A stretch of DNA of 64,000 nucleotides. Origin: Tethya wilhelma (lineage: Eukaryota > Porifera > Demospongiae > Tethyida > Tethyidae). The position numbers and the translations under genes were made by a program. The first letter of the stretch is position 1. Every line of letters begins with the position of its first letter. A model generated the notes under the pieces. The model saw nothing but the letters and a program-made list of their open reading frames with translations. It was not told where the DNA came from and made no database searches. The stretch lies in NCBI GenBank assembly GCA_964030475.1, contig CAXIPT010000007.1, forward strand, positions 3,595,066 to 3,659,065, written 5' to 3'. Shown here one piece after another: positions 11,495 through 25,100 of the stretch.

Positions 11495-12123
11495 GATGAA
11501 TCCATGCTGACTTCAATGTCAGATTAATATTGTGACCAAAGGATCAAATTGTTGACTGTGGAGATAACCAACAACGCAAATGATGGCAGCTATAGTTGCT
11601 AATTTTTACTGCCTTGAGAAGATGGATGAATAGTTCTGACTATACTTTGAATTCATTTTTTTGTTTTTTCTAAAGGCAAACATTGAACATAAAATTAATA
11701 TAAAGTTTGACATTGATATTACTTTTTAATATTGTGCACAATCGTAGTAAGGAAACAATTCCATAGTAACCACTTTTGTAGTACTCTGTAATTGTGGTAA
11801 CCTTAGATATATCATTGCATTCAGTTCAAGGTACACTCACGTTTTTATGTGAATTTATATTAATTTATGTCAAGAACTTCAAATGCTACACGATTTCAGC
11901 TTAATAGCTAGTAGTCAAAGTATTAAAGTACTATATAGAGTCACCAGATTAAGATCAAGGTAAGATTGGTATATACAACTACTAGCATTATACTATTAGT
12001 GATACTGAATCATAAATCCTATGTAGAATTTTCAATATATGTGTACATTCCTTACATGCAGTCAACACAAGAAGATTACTGTGAGTGTAGTCTGCACTGC
12101 TCATTTGTTGTTTTGAGTACAAC

Positions 12124-12713
12124 ATGGACTCAACCCTGACTATTCTCTCAACACTGTTCTGCATGGTTCTCATGTAAGTTTGCTAACTTTGTTTAGTATT
12201 AATTTTATCACGATTGAAATCATACTATGACTATCTTATAAATTCTATACTAAAACATATATAGGCTTCCAACCACCAGTGGCTCCTACATGGATGTCCC
12301 TCGGCTCCACTTTGCGGGTCATTTCCGTGCTGATCCCAACACACGAAACAACATCAACTGTAACTATGACCTCAACAATAAGATTGACCCCAGCATAGCA
12401 CGGGATTACAACTACAATGGAACTGGAGAATTTTCATTCTTCAACTGCAAAGTTACGTCTGTCATTTACAAAAATGGCACTCACTCGACCTCTGACCCCA
12501 TTGTCAATAGCCCTATTGTGAACAATGAAAACCTCACTTTTCCGAAGCTAGTGGATCTCGATGTTGATTATCAGCTAATCAAAGCCACTATCTATGGAAT
12601 GGTATTTGGAGTGAACTGGGAGAGTAACTTGAACAACAATGTTGGCAGTGATAGTGATCAGACTCCGGAGATTAATGCTTTCATGGGAGATTGGGAACCA
12701 AACGTCATTGCAC
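12124..12713 (+). pseudogene. Truncated first copy of the VioB-like gene (join artefact)
   Basis: Exon 1 (12124-12173) and the first 449 bases of exon 2 (12265-12713) appear identical to the start of the complete gene at 13986. The frame is cut at the N at 12714 and then reads into the repeated RING segment. It should not be counted as a second gene unless long reads show it. Confidence 0.8.
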
Positions 12714-12714
12714 N

Positions 12715-13356
12715 TCTGTGTAGCAGAGTAAGTGATGGTAGCTGGTAATGGGCCTTCTTCAGTGGTACTATGAATTACAACTCAGCAAGTTACGGGGGAG
12801 GCGAGAAACTTTTTCTCGTGAAAGCATCTACTGATTATGAGTTCCAGATTGAATGCAATTTTGGGTCTCAGTCTTTTCTCTGTGTCAATCATCCAGTTCC
12901 TAGTGGAGACACATGGCAATGGGCTTTTTTTGGTGCACCTTCTTTGCTTACCGCTGCTACGTATCATGATGGTCAGTACTTTCGTTTGATTCCAGTAAAT
13001 GGTGGAGAAAAGTTTCAGGTGAGAGCTCGTCTTGGAAACATCTTGTTGATTGTTTGCAACTAATGGCTACTGTCAGTGGAAAAGAAGAAAAGCCAGGCAT
13101 AGGATTTGAGTGTGAATTTGTGGAAAAGCCACCGAAAGCTGTTCAATCAGACTGTCCTTTGTGTCTACAAATCATTTGTAAGCCTTATCTGGTCTCCTGC
13201 TGTGGATACAACTTCTGTTTAGTTTGTATTGAGAGAATCAAGACTGCTAATGAGCCTTGTCTTACATGTAAAGAAGAGAGTTTCACTACTTTCTTAAAAT
13301 TAATAGTAAGGCCACTGTTGGAGGTGAAATGGAAGGTTGCACTCCACTCGACATGA
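12715..13356 (+). pseudogene. Second copy of the RING-fragment 3' part (join artefact)
   Basis: This is a copy of 10853-11494, including the 35-base intron and the RING C3HC4 block. It lies inside the repeat described at 10853-14575 and has no 5' part of its own. Confidence 0.75.
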
Positions 13357-13985
13357 GATGAATCCATGCTGACTTCAATGTCAGATTAATATTGTGACCA
13401 AAGGATCAAATTGTTGACTGTGGAGATAACCAACAACGCAAATGATGGCAGCTATAGTTGCTAATTTTTACTGCCTTGAGAAGATGGATGAATAGTTCTG
13501 ACTATACTTTGAATTCATTTTTTTGTTTTTTCTAAAGGCAAACATTGAACATAAAATTAATATAAAGTTTGACATTGATATTACTTTTTAATATTGTGCA
13601 CAATCGTAGTAAGGAAACAATTCCATAGTAACCACTTTTGTAGTACTCTGTAATTGTGGTAACCTTAGATATATCATTGCATTCAGTTCAAGGTACACTC
13701 ACGTTTTTATGTGAATTTATATTAATTTATGTCAAGAACTTCAAATGCTACACGATTTCAGCTTAATAGCTAGTAGTCAAAGTATTAAAGTACTATATAG
13801 AGTCACCAGATTAAGATCAAGGTAAGATTGGTATATACAACTACTAGCATTATACTATTAGTGATACTGAATCATAAATCCTATGTAGAATTTTCAATAT
13901 ATGTGTACATTCCTTACATGCAGTCAACACAAGAAGATTACTGTGAGTGTAGTCTGCACTGCTCATTTGTTGTTTTGAGTACAAC

Positions 13986-16900
13986 ATGGACTCAACCCTG
14001 ACTATTCTCTCAACACTGTTCTGCATGGTTCTCATGTAAGTTTGCTAACTTTGTTTAGTATTAATTTTATCACGATTGAAATCATACTATGACTATCTTA
14101 TAAATTCTATACTAAAACATATATAGGCTTCCAACCACCAGTGGCTCCTACATGGATGTCCCTCGGCTCCACTTTGCGGGTCATTTCCGTGCTGATCCCA
14201 ACACACGAAACAACATCAACTGTAACTATGACCTCAACAATAAGATTGACCCCAGCATAGCACGGGATTACAACTACAATGGAACTGGAGAATTTTCATT
14301 CTTCAACTGCAAAGTTACGTCTGTCATTTACAAAAATGGCACTCACTCGACCTCTGACCCCATTGTCAATAGCCCTATTGTGAACAATGAAAACCTCACT
14401 TTTCCGAAGCTAGTGGATCTCGATGTTGATTATCAGCTAATCAAAGCCACTATCTATGGAATGGTATTTGGAGTGAACTGGGAGAGTAACTTGAACAACA
14501 ATGTTGGCAGTGATAGTGATCAGACTCCGGAGATTAATGCTTTCATGGGAGATTGGGAACCAAACGTCATTGCACAGAATCTCTGGGCTCGTGCCATATG
14601 TATCAATACTACTGGTCTCACCAATGAATCCCATCGCTATGGCAGCCACTCTGCTACGGTCCTTCGTAATGTGACTTGGGGAGATGTTTCAAAGTCACCA
14701 GCTCTTCAGCAACTTAAAGCTGCTACTGAAGGGAGTGGGAATGTACCGAGACAGCTTCAAGTGTCAATGACTTTGTACTTTTATACACGAAATATCCCTG
14801 AGTATGTGTTCACTAATTTTACCCTGGGATATGTTGTTGGGAGCATTGGGATATCAAAAGAAAATGAACCTGATAATTATGGTGGAAATCGCTTGCTCTC
14901 TTTTGAAAATGTGGAAAGGACGACAATTCAACTGGAGACTTCAGACTCTTGTTATCCTTACCAACATAGTGAAAAGGATTACCCCCACTGGATGTACAAG
15001 GCACCTTTCCAGGTTGATGATCATAACCATATACTCACTGTTGACCTAAGCAATTCCATACCGCAGTATCTTGATGGAGGGATAAGATACATAGGAGATC
15101 TCTATGTGGGAATCTTGAATGAGAAAGAGATACCTAGCTGTGTTGAGATAGTTGGAGCTGAAGTGCCGTACATGGATGAAAAGTCCTGGTTGGGAAACAC
15201 TGGAGGTGTACTTGACTATCCTCTCAGTGAACACCAGCTCGGATTGCTACAATATTCAAAGCTTGTCATCGTAAGAGCAGAACAAAAGAGGGAGGATCAG
15301 TGGATGCACAAGGAACAGCTTAAAACAGCATCGGTTCCTCTACAGTTCTATGAAGCATGTGCATTAAATCCTGAAAATGTTTATAAAGTCATGCTTCAAG
15401 AGTTGGAGTACTTTGTTCGACCAATGAGCTACTACGTTCAGAGGTTAAGTGATCGAGCCGAACCTTATGAAGTGAGGTTTCTGGTCAGTAGTTTTGGGAA
15501 GCCAGTGAGTGGCCAACAAGTAGAGGTTTACCAAAGCAACATTGATGATGTCCTACCAAGACAAGGAGTACAACCAGTCGCTACCACAAATACTACCAAC
15601 ACTGATGGTATAGCTTCCTTCACATTTTTTATTACCAAAGACATTCCTTTCCCACGAAAGTACAACTCTCCTCAACCTCCTTGTAACAAGACAGAGCTGC
15701 CGATCGATGGACAAGTGTATACATTCTCTTACAATGTGTCCGGTACATGTGTTGGCGACATTAGCACTAATGTAGCCTACCTGTCCTGCACAAATGACAT
15801 TGCAATACTGGCATTTTCTCCTTATGAGGTACCCGAAAGTCCAACATGGAATGATGTGGCACCAATCTTCAAACAATATGATCGTCTAACACCGGTGATG
15901 CACCAAATTATGAGCTTATCAGACTGCGAAGTAGTCGCTCATCACCGAGACTTGATAACCATGGCCATGTCACTGGATTTCAATCATCCGAGCTACATGC
16001 CAGTGACAAGAGACTTGTCCCCTAAGAAACAAAATATGACCTTACAATGGCTCCATAATCCAAAGTGTCCCGGTTCCATACCCATGTTGGATGTATGTGC
16101 CCCTCCCACTCTAGCTGCTGTGAGCTATGTTGATTTTTACTTTTCCCCGCCAAGATGCAACAAGACACTAACTTTTGGAGAGTCACCAGAAGCAGATGAC
16201 AACTACTTTAATGAATTGTCCAACAGCTATCCTAAACAATGGTATGACATTAAAGGATTTAAGAAGGGTCCACGACCATTGTGGCGTATAAATGTGAGAG
16301 ATGATCATATTAAAGCCCTGACAAACAAGTGCACACTGCATCATCTCAAGCAGCAACTCCAACTAGCAGTGGAGCTTGAGTTTGCTACTCTTCCTGTGTA
16401 TCTAACTTCGCTCTACTCCATTGTTGATGGTTGTAATACAGAGATATACCAACTCATCCACTCAGTGATAATGCAAGAGATGTTCCACTTGATTCAAGCG
16501 GCCAATATTCTCATTGCTGTGGGTGGTACTCCAGTAATAGATAGCAAAGATGCCGTACCTGCCTACCCTACTATAGGACTTCCTGGTGGTGTGCTCCCAC
16601 GACTGAGAGTCACACTCGAAAAGCTCTCCCTCATTCACATCTACCAAGTGTTCATGGGCATCGAGGTCCCTCACAATACATCAGTTGATACAGAAAGCCC
16701 CGATATCTTCAATGATACAATTGGACAGTTTTATGAGGAGATTGAATCATGCATAAATCATCTTGGAGATGGAATTTTTGTTGGGAATCCTGACCGTCAG
16801 ATTCCCTGGCCTTGGGAGTCGAGTAATGTTGGCCACATGTACGTAGTGACAAATGTCTCTACAGCCATCGATGCCATAAATGAGATCATTGAGCAGGGAG

Positions 16901-17343
16901 AAGGAGCTAGCCCCATCGATCCAACCTACAACAATAACTCACTTGCTCACTTTTACAAGTTTGAAGAAATTGTTTGCAGACACCGTTTGATTCCTGTCCC
17001 GGATAATGGTACTGGTGAGACACATTACGCATATAACGGTCCTATTATATCATTTGATCCTCGAGGTGTGTGGCCAATGAGGCCTAGTCCCAGTATTGAC
17101 TGTATTCCTCCTGATAACAACTGCTATACTGAAGCTAAAGCTTTTCATGGAGCATTCCGAGCCCTTCTCAAGAAGCTTCAGAAAGTATTCAATGGAACAT
17201 CTGATCCTCTGGGTGAAATCCAACAATCCCTAACCAATATGGAGTCGCTGAAAGTGCATGCTCAGAAGCTGATGTGGACCAGAGTGAGCCCCAATGATGA
17301 CATCACTTGTGGTCCAGTGTGGAATTATGAGTGGGATGACTGA
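13986..17343 (+). CDS. Secreted VioB-like protein (iminophenyl-pyruvate dimer synthase family with ferritin-like domain), 1088 aa
   Basis: Exon 1 is 13986-14035; a 91-base intron follows (GTAAGT...TATATAG); exon 2 is 14127-17343. The joined start, MDSTLTILSTLFCMVLM, continued by LPTTSG, is a signal peptide, so the protein should enter the secretory pathway; many N-x-S/T sites agree. The mature N-terminus (DVPRLHFAGHFRAD, residues 27-40) matches the start of bacterial VioB and related proteins, as does YMPVTRDLSPKK (640 onward). Residues about 755-965 form a ferritin-like domain (Pfam 'ferritin-like' of the VioB/RebD group). Candidate metal ligands are E766/E768, E801-x-x-H804, E887/E888, H958 and E963/E964. 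In bacteria this family couples two indole-pyruvate imines on the way to violacein, rebeccamycin or staurosporine. The substrate here is unknown. No VioA, VioD or other pathway gene lies nearby. The intron, the signal peptide and flanking animal genes argue against bacterial contamination; ancient transfer is possible. Confidence 0.8.
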
Positions 17344-19143
17344 TAATATTATTTTAGTGCTAAAAATTAACTGTGACTAAATAATTTTCCCCGTCCCTTA
17401 CATATAATTTGTAGTGCAAATGTTATAGATATGTAGAAATTGATCTTAGCAATTATTGTGAGTGAGATGCATCAGTCTGCAGTGGTGCTCTGCATCAATC
17501 CAGAGGAGTCAGATTCTGATGCATGATGCATAATCAATGCATGTCTGTGATATTAATAATATTATGTGCATGATCCAAATTTACCATAATTATTATATTG
17601 AGTATAATTGAGCTAATATTTGAAGCATATGACATAGTATATAATATAGTTAATGGTAGCTCATAAAACCAGCTTTATATTTATGCCTAGCATATTATTT
17701 TTGTAGTGCAATCATTTATAATCAACAGAGCAAATGAAAAAGCCCTCTCAGGTGCATAAATCCAAAGAGACACCAGATACAAATAAAACGAAATTTGCTC
17801 ATCATGGCACGGTGAATTGTGGTGCCCCTGCATGAGAGTCAACTGATGAGTCTGGTCTGGACATGCGGCTTTGCCCAATCTCAGTCCTCGGTTCAAACAG
17901 CTAGCTTGCTCAGTGAATTGAAGACACCATGCATGCATGCGCAGCCTCAAGATGGTATATCAGATTGCAGTCTGCTGCTTGTTTAAGTTACTATAAATTT
18001 AGATAATTTTTGTACATATCTCTCTGTTCTTCAGTCCAACCATCTCTACAGTGCGGGTCAGGTGACAGTGGTGGTGCCTGTTTTCATAAACCAAACAAAC
18101 TCCCCACCAGATGATATCAATGGAGTTCAATGTGCTCAACTCACTGATTTGATGGGTTTTGACATAATAATATTATACATAATATACATGATTAATGACC
18201 TTGACCCTTTCTACATCATAGGCAGGGACTTCTATAATGATGGTCTCAAAGTGAACTTCCAACTATATACCCAAGCTCTGACAAGTGTCAGCTCACATTC
18301 TACATTGAGAGTTTTAAGATGCCCCAGAAACAGCCTGGGTGAAGGAATTGGCACTGTGGGGAGAGGGGGCTGTGGCATGAGGGGTGCGGAACCGTATGGC
18401 ATCAGGGATGTGGCACTCGAATTGTTCCACAATCATGTAGTTAATTTTTAGTCAGTGGCAAATTGTTTAACTCAATGAATAATTGGTTTATGTACACACT
18501 ATACAGGAGAGAAACTAGACCTACCTTGTTTGTCAAGTTTCTCTTCAAGTTCCATGATCATCAATGATTGTGCACAATGAATACTGTTAATATCCAGGCT
18601 ACACAAGTATTATGTGGAGAGGGTTGAACATAATGTCTCTCTCATGATGTGACACAATGCCACACACTTAAGGGCATGCAATTATTTTGTTTGCTATTGA
18701 CTCCCTGTGATCCCTAGCTATACTCTCACCTCCACACATACAACCAGTAACTCCATGGCAATATATTTAGTTGCTAGGCAATGACAAACAAACAAACACA
18801 CTCACATACACAGATCCATACTTCACTATGCAAGTAATTTGACTGGCGTTTGGCACTGATTATAATTCAATTGGGGGTATATTATAATTATATACATATC
18901 ACAGATGCCACCCGCAGTACTGTGAGTGTGATTGCAAAGGCAATGACCCCCAGTTGGACTCCAGCCTCCTGGGACACTTGTTTATCTGGTTGAGTAACAT
19001 TTTAATTGGTTAACTCGATAACATTTTCAAATTCAATACATAATAATTATTAATGTAGTGATGTGTTGTGGATTACAAAAATTAATAATAAGTTTTGAAC
19101 TCTGACATGGATCAATACGTATTAATATCCAATAAAAATTAAC
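17344..19143. other. Intergenic between VioB-like and Death/ankyrin genes
   Basis: This is the shared 3' flank of two convergent genes, AT-rich with many GCATGCAT-type palindromes. A plus-strand frame is open from 18062 to 18451 and a proline-rich minus-strand frame from 18232 to 18432 (PQPPLPTVPIPSP). A splice-acceptor-like site ends at 18223. Neither frame has a recognisable domain or a clear partner exon. Confidence 0.4.
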
Positions 19144-22100
19144 TTATAATTGTAGGTAGTTTAACTTTCTCCCTAGTTTTAGACTATCAATATCTATGAC
19201 ACCTTTGCCAGTTGTCTCTCTCTGTCTCTTTCTTAGGTTGAAAATATTGTCAGCAATCTTGGACAACAAATCTTGTTCCCTTAACAGCTTGTCATTGTAT
19301 TCACCAGCTCTTAACACTGCCATTCTGATTTCCTATAGGGAGAAAGAACGAAATTAAGTAATATTGGTATTTGATGAATATTATTGATGTGAAAAAAGCA
19401 GGTACAAACTTATGTAAGCATGACACACCTCAGAGAGCTCAGCTAGTGGTGCTTCTCTACTAGTAGTCTGCTCTTTTGTCTCTATTGACTTGGTGTGTGC
19501 CATGAGTAGGTCAACCACCTCGCTGTGGTTGTATGTCCTAGCAGTGTCCAGGGGGGTTATACTATTCTGGATTTATGTGTTGAAAATTATGTTAATAATA
19601 TAATTAATTACATGCACCATTAGTAATAATTATAGCTACATGCATTGGTCTACCTTATCTTTGAAGTCCACTATAGCTCCATGTTCAATCAGCATTTGAA
19701 CAATTTCAAGGTTACCATCTTTAGAAGCAAAGAAGAGTGGAGTCCAGTTGGTCTCCTATAAGATAACAGTACACAGGAGTTCAGAACAATTAGCTATTCT
19801 GTGTTGACTTACATTCTCAGCAATGTTGGTGTCAGCACCAGCCTTCAAAAGAGTTCTCACTGATTCAACATTTCCTTTTTGAGTGGCATACGTCAAAGCT
19901 GTGAAGCCATCCTGATCAGTGGTTTATGCATACTCAGACATATGCATACGTTTTCAAAGCCATGGACTATAATAATGTGGTTACCTCTTTCCTTGCATTC
20001 ACATTAGCATTATGTTCTAGCAGTAGTTCTATAACATCATTTCTTCCGTTAAAACTGGCTGACATCAGTGCTGTCCAACCATTCTGAAATAATATTAATA
20101 GTGACACTACAACAGCCCAAACATATAAACAATAATTGTTGAACACTGCATGACATACTATTCACGTGGCCTATGCCTTAACTTATTATATTATTATTAT
20201 ATATACTAATCAGTTTTTAGCAGCTAGTGATATAACTGGTACGAGGTAACCAAGAGTATGAATAATCTCCAGATTATGCTCTGTCGGCCTCTCTATTATA
20301 CCAATGTGTACCTCTTTCCTTGCATCCACATCAGCATGGTATTTCAGCAGTAGTTCCACAACATCAGTTCTTCCCTCCTGGCTGGCTGCCATCAGTGCTG
20401 TCCAATTACCCTGAATTAATTATTTGAGAACACATGCAATCACAAATTAAATGCTGAACTCTAATCAATAATTATGTAAATAAGTGCAAGTGTGTAGCTA
20501 GTAGCTGTGTCAGGAAATGTTTCTTAGTTACCAGAAAACTTTCTATATGTTGCTTGAAAACTTATCAATTAAAAATTTTGTGTTAGAAAAACTTCTTTAT
20601 TGGTTGAAAAATCTTTCAAAAATCAGTCAACCAACCTCAGAAAACTTTCAAGATTGAGTTAAAATTGCATGCAGTGAAGCATCTCAGAGCTTTTGAATAG
20701 GGCCACAAGGATATATAATAGTGTCTGTTAACGTTACAAGCTAAAGAGTCTATACTCTTTTGTAGAAACTTTTACTGAGATGGCAAACTTTTTTGTTCTT
20801 TTGGTGTATCATTTGGACAAAGATTAGTTTGCTAGCTGTTTGTCTATCTTGTAGCTACACAATTCAACTTTTTTTCATGTAACAAAAGTGGTCATTTTGT
20901 TCTAAACTCTAGAATAAAATGACCAAATGACTTTTGACGAAATGACACAGCTATACCTTGGCAGCTAGTGCCAATAATATCATATAGTGGCACTGCGGTA
21001 ATTGGCACTGTCGTCGGTGCATACATATGACTATCTAAACTGTACAGTGCCAACACAGGAAATACATGGCGCAGCGGTACTTGGATCTTAGGTAGGCCCT
21101 GGCAAATAATTCTCAAAAGTTTACCTATTATTCTATTCTTTTATTCCCAAACTTTGAGCCCATTATTCTTTTCAGCCAGCCTATTATTCTTGTATTATTC
21201 TCAGACACAAACATAATTTTAGCATGTAAATTCACCAAGTAACAATTTTAATAACATTTAAAGTCCTTGGTGTGTTTTCCAAGAGTTCATACTCTCAATT
21301 TAGTAAATTTTCATTTTTTTTTCTCAATAAAATTGTTATAATGCATCATCGCAGATAATTATATGTATATATATAATTTTCTAAGAAAGATTAGCAATTG
21401 TAATTCTACTGGCTTTTAATCCCAACCCAAAAAGTGCCCAGTAGTTCAGTTTTTTTGCCATTAATTTTTAAGCAATGTAAATTTTTACAACAACACTGCA
21501 TGAGAATTTACCTATTATTCCCAAAGTACATGTAGCCTATTATTCTCATAGAATCAATGTGTACCTATTATTCTCAAATTATTCCGGGAATAATTTGCCA
21601 AGGCCTAATCTTTGGTAGCTTTATGCAACGAATTAAAGTTATAGTTGTTTAAGATGATGATATATTTTGATGTGAAGCAATGTGTTTCAGTATGATNAAT
21701 GTGGTTACCTCTTTCCTTGCATTCACATTAGCATTATGTTCTAGCAGTAGTTCTATAACATCATTTCTTCCGTTAAAACTGGCTGACATCAGTGCTGTCC
21801 AACCATTCTGAAATAATATTAATAGTGACACTACAACAGCCCAAACATATAAACAATAATTGTTGAACACTGCATGACATACTATTCACGTGGCCTATGC
21901 CTTAACTTATTATATTATTATTATATATACTAATCAGTTTTTAGCAGCTAGTGATATAACTGGTACGAGGTAACCAAGAGTATGAATAATCTCCAGATTA
22001 TGCTCTGTCGGCCTCTCTATTATACCAATGTGTACCTCTTTCCTTGCATCCACATCAGCATGGTATTTCAGCAGTAGTTCCACAACATCAGTTCTTCCCT

Positions 22101-25100
22101 CCTGGCTGGCTGCCATCAGTGCTGTCCAATTACCCTGAATTAATTATTTGAGAACACATGCAATCACAAATTAAATGCTGAACTCTAATCAATAATTATG
22201 TAAATAAGTGCAAGTGTGTAGCTAGTAGCTGTGTCAGGAAATGTTTCTTAGTTACCAGAAAACTTTCTATATGTTGCTTGAAAACTTATCAATTAAAAAT
22301 TTTGTGTTAGAAAAACTTCTTTATTGGTTGAAAAATCTTTCAAAAATCAGTCAACCAACCTCAGAAAACTTTCAAGATTGAGTTAAAATTGCATGCAGTG
22401 AAGCATCTCAGAGCTTTTGAATAGGGCCACAAGGATATATAATAGTGTCTGTTAACGTTACAAGCTAAAGAGTCTATACTCTTTTGTAGAAACTTTTACT
22501 GAGATGGCAAACTTTTTTGTTCTTTTGGTGTATCATTTGGACAAAGATTAGTTTGCTAGCTGTTTGTCTATCTTGTAGCTACACAATTCAACTTTTTTTC
22601 ATGTAACAAAAGTGGTCATTTTGTTCTAAACTCTAGAATAAAATGACCAAATGACTTTTGACGAAATGACACAGCTATACCTTGGCAGCTAGTGCCAATA
22701 ATATCATATAGTGGCACTGCGGTAATTGGCACTGTCGTCGGTGCATACATATGACTATCTAAACTGTACAGTGCCAACACAGGAAATACATGGCGCAGCG
22801 GTACTTGGATCTTAGGTAGGCCCTGGCAAATAATTCTCAAAAGTTTACCTATTATTCTATTCTTTTATTCCCAAACTTTGAGCCCATTATTCTTTTCAGC
22901 CAGCCTATTATTCTTGTATTATTCTCAGACACAAACATAATTTTAGCATGTAAATTCACCAAGTAACAATTTTAATAACATTTAAAGTCCTTGGTGTGTT
23001 TTCCAAGAGTTCATACTCTCAATTTAGTAAATTTTCATTTTTTTTTCTCAATAAAATTGTTATAATGCATCATCGCAGATAATTATATGTATATATATAA
23101 TTTTCTAAGAAAGATTAGCAATTGTAATTCTACTGGCTTTTAATCCCAACCCAAAAAGTGCCCAGTAGTTCAGTTTTTTTGCCATTAATTTTTAAGCAAT
23201 GTAAATTTTTACAACAACACTGCATGAGAATTTACCTATTATTCCCAAAGTACATGTAGCCTATTATTCTCATAGAATCAATGTGTACCTATTATTCTCA
23301 AATTATTCCGGGAATAATTTGCCAAGGCCTAATCTTTGGTAGCTTTATGCAACGAATTAAAGTTATAGTTGTTTAAGATGATGATATATTTTGATGTGAA
23401 GCAATGTGTTTCAGTATGATCTATAATCTATAGCATGTTTAGCTATAGTAACAGCTGTGATATGTTTTAGTGAGTTGTGTTGTGTTTTATAGTGTGTTGT
23501 GATGGTTTTATCACGTGTTTAGTTTTCAAATTGTAAAACACATCAAAACACACAAAAACAAACACAGCAGACTATAAAAAAACACACTAACACACTAGAA
23601 AACAGTAAATTTTACACACTAGCCAGACCGAGTTAGAGTGTATTATTTATATACCTAGAAATTTTTGAAGAGTATAAATTTCACTGTTGCCAACGATCCG
23701 CAAAAAATTTTAATCGCAAAATTTTCTGGATCGTATTGCAATGATATGGGTGGGGCTGATTGATCCTTGAAAACTAAATTGCGAAAAGTTTGGCGATCGC
23801 CTTTCCGCGAAAATTTTACTCAGGCCTCAAAAATTTCTAGCTATATTATGGTAGTGATGTAGCCATAAATTGTGACTCTTTCCATCCATGCAGGTACAAC
23901 CAAATACATATCAACACACTAGTTAAGGTAAACCATACTTAGTCTAGTGCATGGACATCAATCATGCACTGCCAGAGAGCCCATGCATACAGGATCGAAT
24001 TAAGATGATGTATGTTTGAGTTTAGTCACTTTGTGAAATGCAGTATTAAGGAATTTGTTTATAACCTCACCTCATCTTTCATGTTCATGTCAACATTGTG
24101 TTTTAGCAGTAGTTCCACAACATCAGTTCTTCCATGAAAACTGGCTGCCATTAGTGCTGTCCAACCATTCTGAAATATTTGGAACACAAACTATTGAGAA
24201 GTTCACATAATATAATATTATTAATTAAGTTTTAGATCATGCATGCCATATTCTAAACACTACTGGTCTATGAAGTATGGATCTGATTGGATGAATGATA
24301 TCAGCCAAAACTTGTAAACACATGCACAGAGAATGTATACATATAATTGGGGTGAGCTGAGCCCACATAGTTGTTGTAACTTGCATGGTGTGCTTGCTTG
24401 CCATGGGTGGACACTTTCCGTATAATAAAATCCAAATATTTCGAATGGTATAATAATATATATATATATATATGCATGTAGTCTAGATTATGTTACACAT
24501 GGCCTGCCATATATATATATATATATATATATATGCATGTAGTCTAGATTATGTTACACATGGCCTGCCAAGAGCCTCTATTAAAGTTACAGAGACTGTA
24601 GAGAGCAAGAGGGAAACACCTGAAGAGAAGGAGACTCAAGCCATAGATAATGCTGCTCAGACCACTTGTAAGGAGCCAGACTGTTACAGCTCGAATTGAA
24701 GCCAATTTACAGCCTCGATGCTCATTACGGCTTGTGACTGATGTAAGAGATAGAGCTCAAGCAAGTAGACATGGCGACACTATTCCTGAGAGAGATTCTC
24801 TGTGTGCTCACTAAGGCTTGCCGCAAGGATGCTTCTATTTGTCTAGTAATATTGCAGTGCATAAGTACACTGTTCGCTATCAATAATATTATGTAGTCTC
24901 ACTTCTTTCTGTGCATTCACATTAGTAATGTGTTTTAGTAGCAGTTCAATAACATTAGTTCTTCCCTCCTGACTGGCCACCATCAATGCTGTCCAACCAT
25001 TCTGAAATTTTTGATAATTACATGTGAACCATGCAGCTATATGTATATGTTAGAACATGCCTACTAGGGCGTTATCGGAAATACATGAGGTAATATTGAG

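Larger units (their letters stand above)
10853..14575. repeat. 1861-bp direct repeat around a single N (probable join artefact)
   Basis: Bases 10853-12713 recur at 12715-14575 with a constant offset of 1862 and no differences that I could find. The single N at 12714 is the only base between the copies. The first copy stops in mid-exon at the N, and the second begins in mid-exon just after it. This is what two overlapping contig ends placed side by side would give. Confidence 0.85.
19974..23420. repeat. 1723-bp direct repeat around a single N (probable join artefact)
   Basis: Bases 19974-21696 recur at 21698-23420 with offset 1724 and no difference that I could find. N 21697 lies between them. 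Each copy holds the same two ankyrin exons and the same MITE. As at 12714 and 62187, the pattern indicates overlapping contig ends rather than a recent tandem duplication. Confidence 0.85.

Noticed and set aside
13986..17343. Bacterial contamination as the source of the VioB-like gene
   Set aside because: It has a GT-AG intron, a signal peptide split by that intron, low GC like its flanks, and animal genes on both sides of it.
20892..21116. 74-codon minus-strand frame, also at 22616-22840
   Set aside because: It overlaps a MITE end in an intron and is duplicated only by the join artefact.
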